DNA of 64,000 bases, from NCBI RefSeq assembly GCF_014650115.1, contig NZ_BMUI01000018.1, positions 1 through 64,000 on the forward strand, written 5' to 3'. Source of the stretch: Streptomyces olivaceoviridis. Lineage in GTDB: Bacteria; Actinomycetota; Actinomycetes; Streptomycetales; Streptomycetaceae. Within the stretch, counting starts at the first letter, position 1; every line of letters begins with the position of its first letter. The position numbers and the translations under genes are program-made. This document shows positions 24,714 through 33,222 of the stretch, piece after piece. The notes under the pieces are model-generated. The model worked only from the letters and a program-made list of their open reading frames with translations. It was not told where the DNA came from and made no database searches.

Positions 24714-24779
24714 GGGAGCCGTTCCCGGACCGTTCCTCCCGCGATACCGGGAACCACGGCCCCCACGGGAACGGCTCCC
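24714..24779. promoter_or_regulatory. Candidate SARP/PHO-box-like operator inside a long inverted repeat
   Basis: CCGTTCC occurs at 24719-24725 and 24730-24736, an 11-bp period as in SARP and PHO-box sites. The region is also bounded by a perfect 13-bp inverted repeat, GGGAGCCGTTCCC at 24714-24726 and GGGAACGGCTCCC at 24767-24779. It lies 50-115 bp upstream of the small peptide gene start and directly after the stop of the next minus-strand gene, so the hairpin may also act as that gene's terminator. Confidence 0.5.
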
Positions 24780-24799
24780 CCGCCCGGCTACGGGTACGG

Positions 24800-25168
24800 C
24801 TACGGCTGCGGCGGGGCGGGGACCAGTCCGGTGCACGCCACCACCCGCGGGCCCTCCGCGAGCAGGACCACCGACGTGCGGACCGTCCCCGAGCTGTGTC
24901 CGGTCATGTCCAGCAGGGCCCGTACCACCGAACGGAGTTCGACCTGTTCGTCCGGGGTGGCCGGCGACGGCTCCGCACTGCCGCGCCGCCGGGCGTCCAC
25001 GGCGACGACCTGGTGCATGCCGCTCTCGGTGACCGTGGTGATCAGGAACTCGGTACCCTCCGGCAGTGCCCGCGTCCCCCGGGGCCCCAGGCTGCCGACG
25101 CGGGCGAGTTCCTGGTTGATGCGGTGCAGGACCGAGTCGTCGGCCGGGCTGTACTCCGGACGCTTCAC
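24800..25168 (-). CDS. Hypothetical protein, 122 residues
   Basis: Soluble, acidic-basic mixed protein starting VKRPEYSPADDSVLHRINQE, with a predicted mixed alpha/beta core (TEFLITTVTESGMHQVVAVD) and a second half RSVVRALLDMTGH. I recognise no domain. The GTG at 25168 is strongly supported by GAAGGAGG 5 nt upstream. It follows the serpin gene by 125 bp on the same strand. No transmembrane segment or signal peptide is apparent. Confidence 0.65.
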   Translation of the reverse strand: MKRPEYSPADDSVLHRINQELARVGSLGPRGTRALPEGTEFLITTVTESGMHQVVAVDARRRGSAEPSPATPDEQVELRSVVRALLDMTGHSSGTVRTSVVLLAEGPRVVACTGLVPAPPQP

Positions 25169-25293
25169 GGCATCCTCCTTCTCCAGACGTGTGTCCCGGT
25201 CAGAATTCCGGCACCCGGCCCCGTTCACCTCCCACGCCGTTCCCGTCCGGGTCCCGCTCGCTGTGCGCCGTCGGCAGGAGGACCGGTGCCGCC

Positions 25294-26511
25294 TCACCGA
25301 GCGGGGGACGGCACCGGGTACGGCGCCGGTTCCGTCACCCAGCCCGCCGCCAGCACCAGGCGGGACTCGCGGTGGGTGGCCAGGAACGCGAAGGGACGGT
25401 CGAAGGCGACGCGGACGACCGTCGTCTCGTACCGGTACTGCGGGACCCCGCCGGCCGGCACCGGCATGACCGCCGTCACCGCCGCCGCGCGGAAGCCGAG
25501 CGCGCCGAACTGGGCCACGGCCGACTGGCGGGCCTCCCCGACGGCCAACGGGTAAGGGCTCACCCCCGGGAAGTGGCCGGTCGCGGTGTCCGTCGCCGCG
25601 CCGAGGCCGAACAGGCCGGGCAGGGCGAGCAGATCGTGGTCGGCCCGTACCTCGTACGCCACCGTCGTCACGTCCAGCGTCGTCGGCTGCGGCGCGGTCG
25701 CCGGCTGCTGCTCCACGTGCAGGCCGGGGCCGACGTGCCCGTGCGGCAGCGCGCCGCCCCCGGTCAGCGGCAGCCCGCGCTCCACGACCCCCACCCCGGC
25801 CGCCAGCACCTGACCCGGAGTCATCCGCTCCTCGCCCAGTACCAGATGCACGTCGACACCGTTGTCCCCGGGCACCGTCAGCGCGGTGACGAAGCCGTCC
25901 GGCGTGCCCGTCACCCCCACCCGGTCCGGCCGCACGCTGCGCCGGTGCAGGCCGCGCAGGGTACGGCCCTGCCAGGGGCCGGAGCCGGGCCGCAGCGGCT
26001 GCTCCGTGAACGGCTGCCGCCACTCGGTGCGCAGCGCGAGGGCGGTGGCCAGCACCATCCGCGCCTCCCGGGTCAGCGTCACCGGCATGCGCTCGACCAG
26101 CCCGCCGGTCCGCTCGGCCGCCCAGGCGTCCAGCCGCTCCTGCGCGGTGACGAGGTCGTCCCCGAAGACCCCGTGGGTTCCGGCGGGCAGCCCGGCCCGC
26201 CACTCCTCCCGCAGGGCCAGCCCGTGGTGCGTCCACAGGCCGAGCGCCGCGTCCAGCCCGGTGACCCCCGCCAGCCCGGCCAGCAACTCCCGCGCGGCAC
26301 CGGCCGCCTGCTCGGCGGGCACGCCCAGCGCGCCGGCCAGTTCCGCCCGCGCCGGGCCCGCCGCGCCGTCGGCCAGGAAGGCCAGCAGCGGCCACACGCC
26401 CGGCGCCGAGAACACCGTGCCCTCGCCGTTCAGGGCCTGTGCCCACCGGGCCGTCAGCCCGTTCACTCGCCGGACGGTCTCCCCGGCCACCGTGCTCGTC
26501 TCCACCCGCAT
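25294..26511 (-). CDS. Serpin-family protein
   Basis: A 405-residue protein with serpin features. The N-terminal half carries NGEGTVFSAPGVWPLLAFLA (NxxxSPxS-like), and the C-terminal half shows the hinge region GFRAAAVTAV and the terminal block FDRPFAFLATHRESRLVLA. Small residues in the hinge are typical of inhibitory serpins, whose reactive loop traps a serine protease by insertion into beta-sheet A. The segment after the hinge (MPVPAGGVPQYRYETT) would be the reactive loop, so the target cannot be named. There is no signal peptide, suggesting a cytoplasmic role such as protection against an endogenous protease. A GGGGGCGG stretch precedes the ATG at 26511. Serpins are uncommon in bacteria but known in Streptomyces. 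Confidence 0.8.
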   Translation of the reverse strand: MRVETSTVAGETVRRVNGLTARWAQALNGEGTVFSAPGVWPLLAFLADGAAGPARAELAGALGVPAEQAAGAARELLAGLAGVTGLDAALGLWTHHGLALREEWRAGLPAGTHGVFGDDLVTAQERLDAWAAERTGGLVERMPVTLTREARMVLATALALRTEWRQPFTEQPLRPGSGPWQGRTLRGLHRRSVRPDRVGVTGTPDGFVTALTVPGDNGVDVHLVLGEERMTPGQVLAAGVGVVERGLPLTGGGALPHGHVGPGLHVEQQPATAPQPTTLDVTTVAYEVRADHDLLALPGLFGLGAATDTATGHFPGVSPYPLAVGEARQSAVAQFGALGFRAAAVTAVMPVPAGGVPQYRYETTVVRVAFDRPFAFLATHRESRLVLAAGWVTEPAPYPVPSPAR

Positions 26512-26623
26512 TCCGCCCCCGCTCCGGTCACGCTTACCATGCGGCCAGTCGTACGTCAGTCCAGCCGCCGGCCGGCCGCCGGTCCCCTGTGCCGCCGCCG
26601 CCCGATCCAGGAGCACGGTACCG

Positions 26624-27817
26624 GTGTCCCTCCCGCCGCCTCCCGGCCCCCACCAGCCGCACGAGCCGTACCAGCCACCCCGGCCGCGGCCGGCGGAGCC
26701 GTACGGCCCGTCGCCGTACCCCCGACAGCCGGGCGGCGCCCCGGAATTGCCCGCCTACCGGGGGTGGTCGCAGGGCTACCACCCCCACAACCACCCGGCG
26801 CCGGTCAACGGCCTCGCCATCGCCTCGCTGGTGCTCGGGGTGCTGTGCTGCCTGCCCGGGGCGGGGCTGGTGCTCGGGCTGGCCGGGCTGCGTCAGATCC
26901 GCCGGCGCGGCGAGCGCGGTACGGGGCTGGCCGTGGGCGGCGCGGTGCTGTCCGGGGCCGGGCTCGTGCTGTGGGCGGTGCTGATCGCGACGGGCGGCGC
27001 CTCGGCGCTGTGGCACGGGTTCGAGGACGGCGTACGCGGCGGCAGGACCCTCGCGCCGGCCAAGGGCGAGTGCTTCGACACGCCGGGGGGCGCGCTGAGC
27101 GGTGACACGTATGACGTGGACAGGGTCACCTGCGCCGGCGCGCACGACGGCGAGGTGTTCGCGACCGTCACGCTCCCCGGCGGCCCCTACCCCGGGGACG
27201 ACGCGGTCGGCGACGCCGCCGACGAGCGCTGCTGGAACCTCCGGGACAGCTACGCGATGGACGGCTGGGCGGTCCCGCGGGACGTCGACGTGTACTACCT
27301 GACGCCGACCGAGGACGGCTGGGCCGCCGGGGACCGCGAGATCACCTGCGTGTTCGGCAACACCGCCGAGGGCGAGGACCTGACCGGGTCGCTGCGCAAC
27401 GACGAGACCGTTCTCGACACCGACCAGGTCGCCTACCTGAAGGCCGCGCACGTCCTCAACGCCGCCCTGGACACCGCTCCCGGGGAGGAGTACGTCGAGG
27501 ACGACCTGCCGGGGCACAAGGCCTGGGCGGGCCGGGTGTCGGCCGCGCTGGGCGAACAGGCCCGGATGCTGCGCGCCCACGACTGGCCCGCCGGTGCCCG
27601 CGGGCCCGTGGCCGCGCTCGCCGCCGACCTGGACAAGGCGCGCGCGCAGTGGGCGAAGGCCGCGCGGGCCGGGGACGCGGACGCCTTCTACGAGCACTAC
27701 GACACCGGCTTCGACCTCATCGACCCGTCCCGGGGGGTTCCCGCGCGCAGGGCCCTGGGGCTCGCCACCACCGTGCCGGCCGGCGACGGCGGATCCGACA
27801 CGAGCGTCCAGGTGTGA
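26624..27817 (+). CDS. DUF4190/septum-formation-domain membrane protein
   Basis: A 397-residue protein. Residues 1-~60 are a Pro/Tyr/Gly-rich disordered tail (PYQPPRPRPAEPYGPSPYP). Residues ~65-125 are a DUF4190 pair of membrane helices (NGLAIASLVLGVLCCLPG and LAVGGAVLSGAGLVLWAV). The outer domain has paired Cys (KGECFDTPGG, DRVTCAGAHDGEVFATV, ERCWNLR, REITCVF), matching the septum-formation domain often attached to DUF4190. A C-terminal helical part follows. The start is the GTG at 26624 with AGGAG 10 nt upstream. It is divergent from the serpin gene with a 112-bp gap. A role in cell envelope or division is inferred from the domain name only. Confidence 0.75.
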   Translation: MSLPPPPGPHQPHEPYQPPRPRPAEPYGPSPYPRQPGGAPELPAYRGWSQGYHPHNHPAPVNGLAIASLVLGVLCCLPGAGLVLGLAGLRQIRRRGERGTGLAVGGAVLSGAGLVLWAVLIATGGASALWHGFEDGVRGGRTLAPAKGECFDTPGGALSGDTYDVDRVTCAGAHDGEVFATVTLPGGPYPGDDAVGDAADERCWNLRDSYAMDGWAVPRDVDVYYLTPTEDGWAAGDREITCVFGNTAEGEDLTGSLRNDETVLDTDQVAYLKAAHVLNAALDTAPGEEYVEDDLPGHKAWAGRVSAALGEQARMLRAHDWPAGARGPVAALAADLDKARAQWAKAARAGDADAFYEHYDTGFDLIDPSRGVPARRALGLATTVPAGDGGSDTSVQV

Positions 27818-27851
27818 GAGCGCGCCTATACGGGGCAGAAAGCGCCTGGGT

Positions 27852-27872
27852 AAAGCCCTCCCCGGGCCTTTG
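27852..27872 (+). terminator. Weak candidate terminator
   Basis: AAAGCCC (27852-27858) faces GGGCCTTT (27864-27871) with one bulged C, loop TCCCC, 35 bp after the stop of the DUF4190 gene. Confidence 0.35.
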
Positions 27873-27966
27873 TCATCACATCGAGTGATTCTCTGGCCTT
27901 TGCTTGCACGGCTCAACCCACGGTTGCCAGGCTGTAGCTGTCTGTACAACCTGATGGGAGCGGCCA

Positions 27967-28719
27967 GTGACTTTCGGTGAGCAGCCGGCGTACCTGCGTG
28001 TCGCGGGTGATCTCCGCAAGAAGATCGTCGACGGTTCGCTGCCGCCCCATACCCGCCTCCCCTCGCAGGCCCGCATCCGCGAGGAGTACGGCGTCTCGGA
28101 CACGGTCGCGCTGGAGGCCCGCAAGGTGCTGATGGCCGAGGGCCTGGTCGAGGGCCGCTCCGGCTCGGGGACGTACGTGCGCGAGCGGCCCGTGCCCCGG
28201 CGGGTCGCCCGCTCCGGATACCGCCCGGCCGGCGGCGCCACCCCGTTCCGGCAGGAGCAGGCCGACGCCTCGGTGCGCGGCACCTGGGAGTCCAGCAGCG
28301 CGCAGGCCGAGGCCGGCGCGGCCATCGCCGAGCGGCTCGCGATCCAGACCGGCGACCGGGTCATGCGCACCAAGTACCTGTTCCGGGAGGCCGGCGAGCC
28401 GATGATGCTCTCCACCTCCTGGGAACCCCTCGCCGTCACCGGCCGCACCCCGGTGATGCTGCCCGAGGAGGGGCCGCTCGGCGGGATGGGCGTGGTCGAG
28501 CGCATGCGGGCCATCGACGTCATCGTGGACAACGTCACCGAGGAGGTCGGCGCGCGCCCCGGCCTCGCCGAGGAACTGCATCTGCTCGGCGGTGTCCCCG
28601 GGCACGTGGTCCTGGTCGTGCAGCGCACCTACTTCGCCTCCGGGCGCCCGGTGGAGACCGCCGACGTGGTCATCCCGGCCGACCGCTACCGGGTCGCCTA
28701 CCACCTGCCGGTCAAGTGA
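27967..28719 (+). CDS. GntR/HutC-type regulator with UTRA ligand domain
   Basis: A 250-residue regulator. A GntR winged helix occupies residues ~8-75 (YLRVAGDLRKKIVDGSLPPH, then SGTYVRERPV) and a UTRA effector domain ~95-250 (LAIQTGDRVMRTKYLFREAG, VLVVQRTYFASGRPVETADV). Such proteins repress or activate metabolic genes in response to small ligands. The GTG at 27967 has GGGAG upstream. It stands alone between a membrane protein gene and a long non-coding gap, so no target operon is obvious; autoregulation through the upstream 150 bp is likely. The order resembles conserved Streptomyces core genes rather than the biosynthetic cluster. Confidence 0.9.
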   Translation: MTFGEQPAYLRVAGDLRKKIVDGSLPPHTRLPSQARIREEYGVSDTVALEARKVLMAEGLVEGRSGSGTYVRERPVPRRVARSGYRPAGGATPFRQEQADASVRGTWESSSAQAEAGAAIAERLAIQTGDRVMRTKYLFREAGEPMMLSTSWEPLAVTGRTPVMLPEEGPLGGMGVVERMRAIDVIVDNVTEEVGARPGLAEELHLLGGVPGHVVLVVQRTYFASGRPVETADVVIPADRYRVAYHLPVK

Positions 28720-29107
28720 GCGCCCCCGTCCGGGCGGCCCTCCGCGCGCCCCTCCGCGTGAGGTAGCGCACACCCCGATGCGCCGCCCGGGCCGTCACGG
28801 GCGCCGTCCTGCCCTCGCCGACGCCGCCCGAGGCGCAGCAATCCGGCCGTTTTCGCAGGTGGCCCGGGGTGCCTCCGGCATGCCCCGCACCCGGGACGGC
28901 CGCGTTCCCGACGGCGCGTTCGGCCCCGTGCGCCCCCGGCGTTCTGGCTCGATGCGTACCTCTTTGTGAAAAGCCGTATTCGCAGCGTGAAGGTTGGGCG
29001 TACGCTCGGGCATATGCGGATTGCGGTTTCCTTATGCGGGGCCCGGCGGGGGCCCGGGCCCGGGGGAGGGCGGGGCGGTGCGAGAAGGAGCGCGGGCGGT
29101 GGGGGCC
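28720..29107. other. Intergenic region, 388 bp, no gene seen
   Basis: No plausible protein. The stretch 28960-29035 is less GC-rich (CTCTTTGTGAAAAGCC and a CATATGCGGATTGCGG motif) and probably holds the promoter of the small SPOR-like gene. Short inverted repeats exist but none is convincing as a terminator. Confidence 0.4.
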
Positions 29108-29299
29108 ATGGGTGAGGGCACGGTGTCCCTGCCCTGGATCGTGATACGGCAGGACGACAACGGCAATCGCTACCGCGTCGGCCGGTACGCGACCCGCGCG
29201 GAGGCGCAGAAGATCGCCGACAGCCTCGACGACCGGGGGCACAAGCAGCTCTACTGGGTCGAGCGCATCGGGCAGAACGGGGACGGCACGCAGAACTGA
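29108..29299 (+). CDS. Small SPOR-like domain protein
   Basis: A 63-residue protein: LPWIVIRQDDNGNRYRVGRY followed by ATRAEAQKIADSLDDRGH. The pattern of a short beta strand, then YATRAEAQKIADSL, matches a SPOR fold, which in other proteins binds denuded peptidoglycan. Here it is isolated, without signal peptide or membrane segment, as in a conserved Streptomyces small protein family. I use the ATG at 29108, preceded by GGGGG. It is followed 30 bp later by the Nudix gene. Function unknown. Confidence 0.75.
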   Translation: MGEGTVSLPWIVIRQDDNGNRYRVGRYATRAEAQKIADSLDDRGHKQLYWVERIGQNGDGTQN

Positions 29300-29329
29300 C
29301 CGGTCGCGTGCTCCCGTAGGCTCCGCTCC

Positions 29330-29755
29330 ATGACGCGTACGACCCCCGAGGCGGAACGGATCGTGGTGGTGGGAGCCGCCCTGCTCGACGGTGGCAGACT
29401 GCTGGCCGCACGCCGCAGCGCGCCCGCCGACCTGGCCGGGCGCTGGGAGCTGCCCGGCGGCAAGGTCGAGGCGGGGGAGCGGCCCGAGGACGCGCTGGTG
29501 CGTGAGCTGTGCGAGGAACTGGGCGTCGACGCCGAGCCGGTCGACCGCGTGCCCGGCACATGGCCGCTGCCCACGCCGTACGTCCTCCATGTGTGGACCG
29601 CCCGCCTGCGCCCCGGCTCGCCCCCGCCCCGGCCCCTCCAGGACCACGACGAACTGCGCTGGCTGACGCCGGACCGGATCTGGGAGGTCGACTGGCTCGA
29701 CCAGGACGTCCCGGCGGTCCGGGAGGTGGCGGCCACGATCGGGCGCGGGGCTTAG
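29330..29755 (+). CDS. Nudix hydrolase, MutT-like
   Basis: A 141-residue Nudix protein. The Nudix box is complete: GKVEAGERPEDALVRELCEE followed by LGVD, matching Gx5Ex7REUxEExGU at residues ~43-66. The N-terminal sequence ERIVVVGAALLDGGRLLAAR and the WELPGGKVE approach are typical of MutT/8-oxo-dGTP diphosphatases and CTP-pyrophosphohydrolases. It likely cleaves an oxidised or non-standard nucleoside triphosphate to the monophosphate. It lies 30 bp after the SPOR-like gene. No clear ribosome binding site is visible before the ATG. Confidence 0.85.
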   Translation: MTRTTPEAERIVVVGAALLDGGRLLAARRSAPADLAGRWELPGGKVEAGERPEDALVRELCEELGVDAEPVDRVPGTWPLPTPYVLHVWTARLRPGSPPPRPLQDHDELRWLTPDRIWEVDWLDQDVPAVREVAATIGRGA

Positions 29756-29867
29756 GTGCACGGCCCCGAGTGGAGCGCGCCCGTTCGTGCCACAGTGCGC
29801 CCTCTCACGCGGTACTGCGACCCGGATATCGGGTATGTGCCCAATAACCCCATGAAACCGGACATGG

Positions 29868-30296
29868 GTGGGCTCGCTGGCCTGGGAAGTGATCGGCGTG
29901 ATCGACACCGATGGCGACTGCGCCGAGTGGACGTTTCCCGCGGAACCGGGCGTCGTGCGCAGCGCCCGTGCGGCCGTCCGGTCCCAGCTGCACGGCTGGC
30001 ATCTCGACTGCGTCGCCGACCTGGCCGCGCTGCTGGTCAGTGAGCTGGTCACCAACTCGCTGCGGCATGCCACCGGCCCCATCGGCGTACGGCTCGTCCG
30101 CCCCGCCGGGCTCGACCGCACGCTGCGCGTCGAGGTCTCCGACCCGCTCCCCGACCTGCCGCGCGAACGCGTCGCCCACCCCGAGGACGAGAGCGGACGC
30201 GGCCTCCAACTGGTCGCCGGCTCCTCGCTCGACTGGGGAACCCGGCCCGGCGCGAGCGGAAAGACCGTCTGGTTCGAACTGGCGGTGCCCGGGTGA
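29868..30296 (+). CDS. HATPase_c anti-sigma factor-like ATP-binding protein
   Basis: A ~142-residue single-domain GHKL ATPase similar to RsbW/SpoIIAB-type serine kinases that abound in Streptomyces. The N box is LLVSELVTNSLRHA, and the C-terminal ATP-lid part is SGRGLQLVAGSSLDWG with GKTVWFELAVPG. Such proteins bind anti-anti-sigma factors or sigma factors. In-frame GTG codons at 29868, 29889 and 29898 compete as start; the last has GGGAAG 8 nt upstream and could be correct. The next gene encodes a SpoIIE phosphatase with its own C-terminal HATPase, so both may act in one partner-switch pathway. Confidence 0.8.
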   Translation: MGSLAWEVIGVIDTDGDCAEWTFPAEPGVVRSARAAVRSQLHGWHLDCVADLAALLVSELVTNSLRHATGPIGVRLVRPAGLDRTLRVEVSDPLPDLPRERVAHPEDESGRGLQLVAGSSLDWGTRPGASGKTVWFELAVPG

Positions 30297-30432
30297 CGGC
30301 ACGACACGCGCAGGGGCACGGGGTGTACAGCCGACAGCGTGCCGTCCATCGTGCGCGCCGGGGGCGCACATGGTCCGACGGTGCGTGATTCGGCGGTGTG
30401 TTCCCTGGTTAGAAGAGTGGGAGTGTTGTCAC

Positions 30433-30442
30433 GGACCGGTCC
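30433..30442. promoter_or_regulatory. Perfect 10-bp palindrome upstream of the phosphatase gene
   Basis: GGACCGGTCC, 126 bp before the start of the PAS-GAF-SpoIIE gene, followed by an A-run. A possible operator in its promoter region; nothing links it to a known regulator. Confidence 0.3.
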
Positions 30443-30567
30443 AAAAAGCACCTGGACCGAGCTGTGATCGTGAACACCGTGTCGTGCGGCGCCGTAGTGC
30501 TGGATACTGCGGGCAGCCGCCCCCGGTGACCGGTGCCGGACGCGGTGAGTTGGAGGGGACGGTTCGC

Positions 30568-33156
30568 GTGAGCGAGATACCAGCGAAGGCCACGGAGTCC
30601 GAGGACCCGTCGGACGGCGCGAGGAGGCATGCCGTGGAGGCCGCCGCGGCGCCCGGTGACGCCATGTGGCAGAGCAGTCCGCCCGGTTCCATCTACGACT
30701 ACATCAAGGTCGCGTCCTTCTCCATCAGTCCCGGCGGGCTGGTCGACCAGTGGAGCCTGCGCGCCGAGCAGCTCTTCGGCATCCCCGCCGCACGCGCCGT
30801 CGGCATGGACCCCATAGAGGCCTTCGTCGATCCCGACCTGCGCGAGCGCGGCCAGCGGAAGATGGCCGAAATCCTCGACGGGCGGGAGTGGACCGGAGTG
30901 GTGCCGTTCCGGCTGCCGGACCGGCCGGACGGCACGCGCGGCGAGGAGGGCCTGGCCGAGGTGTACGTCATGCCGACGCGCACCGCCGAGGGCGACAAGG
31001 CCGCCGTGTGCATCGTCGTGGACGTCCGCACGCTGCGCAGCATCGAGACCGACCTCGCCGCCTCGCAGGCAATTTTCGGTCAATCCCCTTTCGGATTCCT
31101 GCTGATCGACACGGACCTGCGGGTGCGCCGCGTCAACCTGCGGTTCGTCTCCGTCTTCGGCGGCACCCCGGACGACCACCGGGGCAAGGGAGTTCAGGAC
31201 TACCTGCCGCGCGGTGAGGCCGAGCGGGTCTCGGCCACGCTGCGGCGGGTGCTGGAGAGCGGCGAGTCCATCACCGACATGCACGTCACCGGCTTCGTCC
31301 CGGGCTCCGAGGAACGCCGGCACTGGTCGGTCAACCTCTACCGCGTGCAGAGCGGCAGCGGCCGGCCCATCGGCGTCGCCTGGCTCGGCACCGACATCAC
31401 CTCCCGTCGCGCCGCCGCCCGCGAGGCCGCCGCCGCCCGGCGCAACCTCGCCCTGCTCAACGAGGCCGGCGCCCGCATAGGCAACTCCCTCGACCTGGAG
31501 ACCACGGCCCGCGAACTCCTCGACGTCGTCGTCCCCGGCTTCTGCGACCTCGCCACCGTCGACCTCTACCAGGGCCTGCTGACCGGCGACGAGACCCCGC
31601 CCGGCCTCGCCGACGGCAGCGCCGAACTGCGCCGCGTCGCCTTCGCCAGCGCCGTCTCCGGTGCGCCCTTCGGCAGTTCCGGGAAATCCGTCGAGGTCGG
31701 CGCGGTGCACCACTTCCCGTTCACCTCGCCCTGCGCGGACGCCCTGCGCACCGCCCGTCCGCAGCGCGTGCCCGCCGAGGAGGGCGGTCTCGTGCAGTCC
31801 ACGCTGGCGGTGCCGATGGTCGCCCACGACACCGTCGTGGGACTCGCTCAGTTCGCCCGGACGAAGGGCAGCGAGCCGTTCGGCGACCGCGACCGGGACC
31901 TCGCGGTCGAACTGGCCGCACGGGCCGCCGTCTGCATCGACAACGCGCGCCTGTACCGCCGGGAACACGAACGGGCGTTGATACTGCAACGCTCCCTGCT
32001 CCCACCCGGCGACCCCGAGGCCTCCGGCCTGGACATCGCCTGCCGCTATCTGCCCGGCAACACGGCGACGGAGGTGGGCGGTGACTGGTTCGACGTCATC
32101 GAGCTGCCCGGTCACCGCACGGCGTTGGTGGTCGGCGACGTCATGGGCCGGGGCCTCAGGGCGGCGGTGGCGATGGGCGAACTCCGCACCGCCGTACGCA
32201 CGCTGGCCCTGCTGGACCTGGAACCGGCGGAAGTGCTCTCGGCGCTGGACGAGATCGCGCGGGGCCTCGGCACGCCGGGCGGCGTCCAGCAGGCGACCCG
32301 TACGGCCCGTCAGCCCCGGGACGCGGACCTCTCCGAGGTGTACCTCGCGACCTGCGTGTACGCCGTGTACGACTCCGTCACCAGACGCTGTACGTTCGCC
32401 AACGCCGGGCATCTGCCGCCGGTGCTGGTCGAGCCCGGTGAGGCGGCGCTGATGCTCGACGTGCCGCCCGGCATGCCGCTGGGCGTGGGCGGCGAGCCGT
32501 TCGAGGAGGTCGAGGTCGAACTCCCCGAGGGCGCGCTGCTCGCGCTCTACACGGACGGCCTGGTCGAATCCCGCGACCACCCGCTGGACGAGGGGCTCCA
32601 GGCCTTCGTCGGCGCGCTCACCGACCCCTGCCGGCCCCTGGAGGACGTCTGCGACCACGTCCTCAACACCCTCGACACCCACCACGGCGAGGACGACATC
32701 GCCCTGCTGATGGCCCGGGTGCAGGGGCTGCCCGCCGAGTCCGTCGGCGACTGGACGCTGCCGCGCGAGCCGCGCAGTGTGGGCCGGGCCCGGGAGTACG
32801 CCCGCGGACAGTTGCTCTCCTGGGATCTGGAGCCGCTGGTCGACACGACGGAACTGCTGGTCAGCGAGCTGGTGACGAACGCGTTGCGGTACGGCGAGGG
32901 GGACATCAGGCTACGGCTCCTTCTGGACCGCACCCTGGTCTGCGAGGTCTGGGACTCCGGCCTGGTCCAGCCCCGGCGCCGACGGGCCCGGGACACCGAC
33001 GAGGGCGGACGCGGGCTCCAACTGGTCGGGCTGCTCAGCGCGGCCTGGGGCTCCCGGCGGACGCCTCACGGCAAGACGGTCTGGTTCGAGCTGCCGCTGC
33101 CCGGCGGAGAGGGCAACCTCACCGACCCGGCGGAGGCGCTGCTGAGCCTGTTCTGA
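30568..33156 (+). CDS. PAS-GAF-SpoIIE (PP2C) phosphatase with C-terminal HATPase
   Basis: An 862-residue signalling protein. The order is PAS 1 (~45-150), PAS 2 (~165-285, SPFGFLLIDTDLRVRRVN), GAF (~305-475, VVPGFCDLATVDLY to LAARAAVCIDNARLYR), SpoIIE/PP2C (~480-715, with TEVGGDWFDVIELPGHR and LVVGDVMGRGL carrying metal-binding Asp residues) and a C-terminal GHKL ATPase (~735-860, LVSELVTNALRYGEG). It combines sensor, anti-sigma-antagonist phosphatase and serine kinase modules, as in Streptomyces stress/development partner switching. The GTG at 30568 has GGAGGGG 9 nt upstream. No transmembrane segment is seen. The stimulus sensed by the PAS and GAF domains is unknown. Confidence 0.9.
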   Translation: MSEIPAKATESEDPSDGARRHAVEAAAAPGDAMWQSSPPGSIYDYIKVASFSISPGGLVDQWSLRAEQLFGIPAARAVGMDPIEAFVDPDLRERGQRKMAEILDGREWTGVVPFRLPDRPDGTRGEEGLAEVYVMPTRTAEGDKAAVCIVVDVRTLRSIETDLAASQAIFGQSPFGFLLIDTDLRVRRVNLRFVSVFGGTPDDHRGKGVQDYLPRGEAERVSATLRRVLESGESITDMHVTGFVPGSEERRHWSVNLYRVQSGSGRPIGVAWLGTDITSRRAAAREAAAARRNLALLNEAGARIGNSLDLETTARELLDVVVPGFCDLATVDLYQGLLTGDETPPGLADGSAELRRVAFASAVSGAPFGSSGKSVEVGAVHHFPFTSPCADALRTARPQRVPAEEGGLVQSTLAVPMVAHDTVVGLAQFARTKGSEPFGDRDRDLAVELAARAAVCIDNARLYRREHERALILQRSLLPPGDPEASGLDIACRYLPGNTATEVGGDWFDVIELPGHRTALVVGDVMGRGLRAAVAMGELRTAVRTLALLDLEPAEVLSALDEIARGLGTPGGVQQATRTARQPRDADLSEVYLATCVYAVYDSVTRRCTFANAGHLPPVLVEPGEAALMLDVPPGMPLGVGGEPFEEVEVELPEGALLALYTDGLVESRDHPLDEGLQAFVGALTDPCRPLEDVCDHVLNTLDTHHGEDDIALLMARVQGLPAESVGDWTLPREPRSVGRAREYARGQLLSWDLEPLVDTTELLVSELVTNALRYGEGDIRLRLLLDRTLVCEVWDSGLVQPRRRRARDTDEGGRGLQLVGLLSAAWGSRRTPHGKTVWFELPLPGGEGNLTDPAEALLSLF

Positions 33157-33222
33157 CCCCGGCCCGCCTGGAGGAGGTCCCCGCCGCCGGTGCCGGTGTG
33201 GGGGCGTCCCCGGACGACGGCC

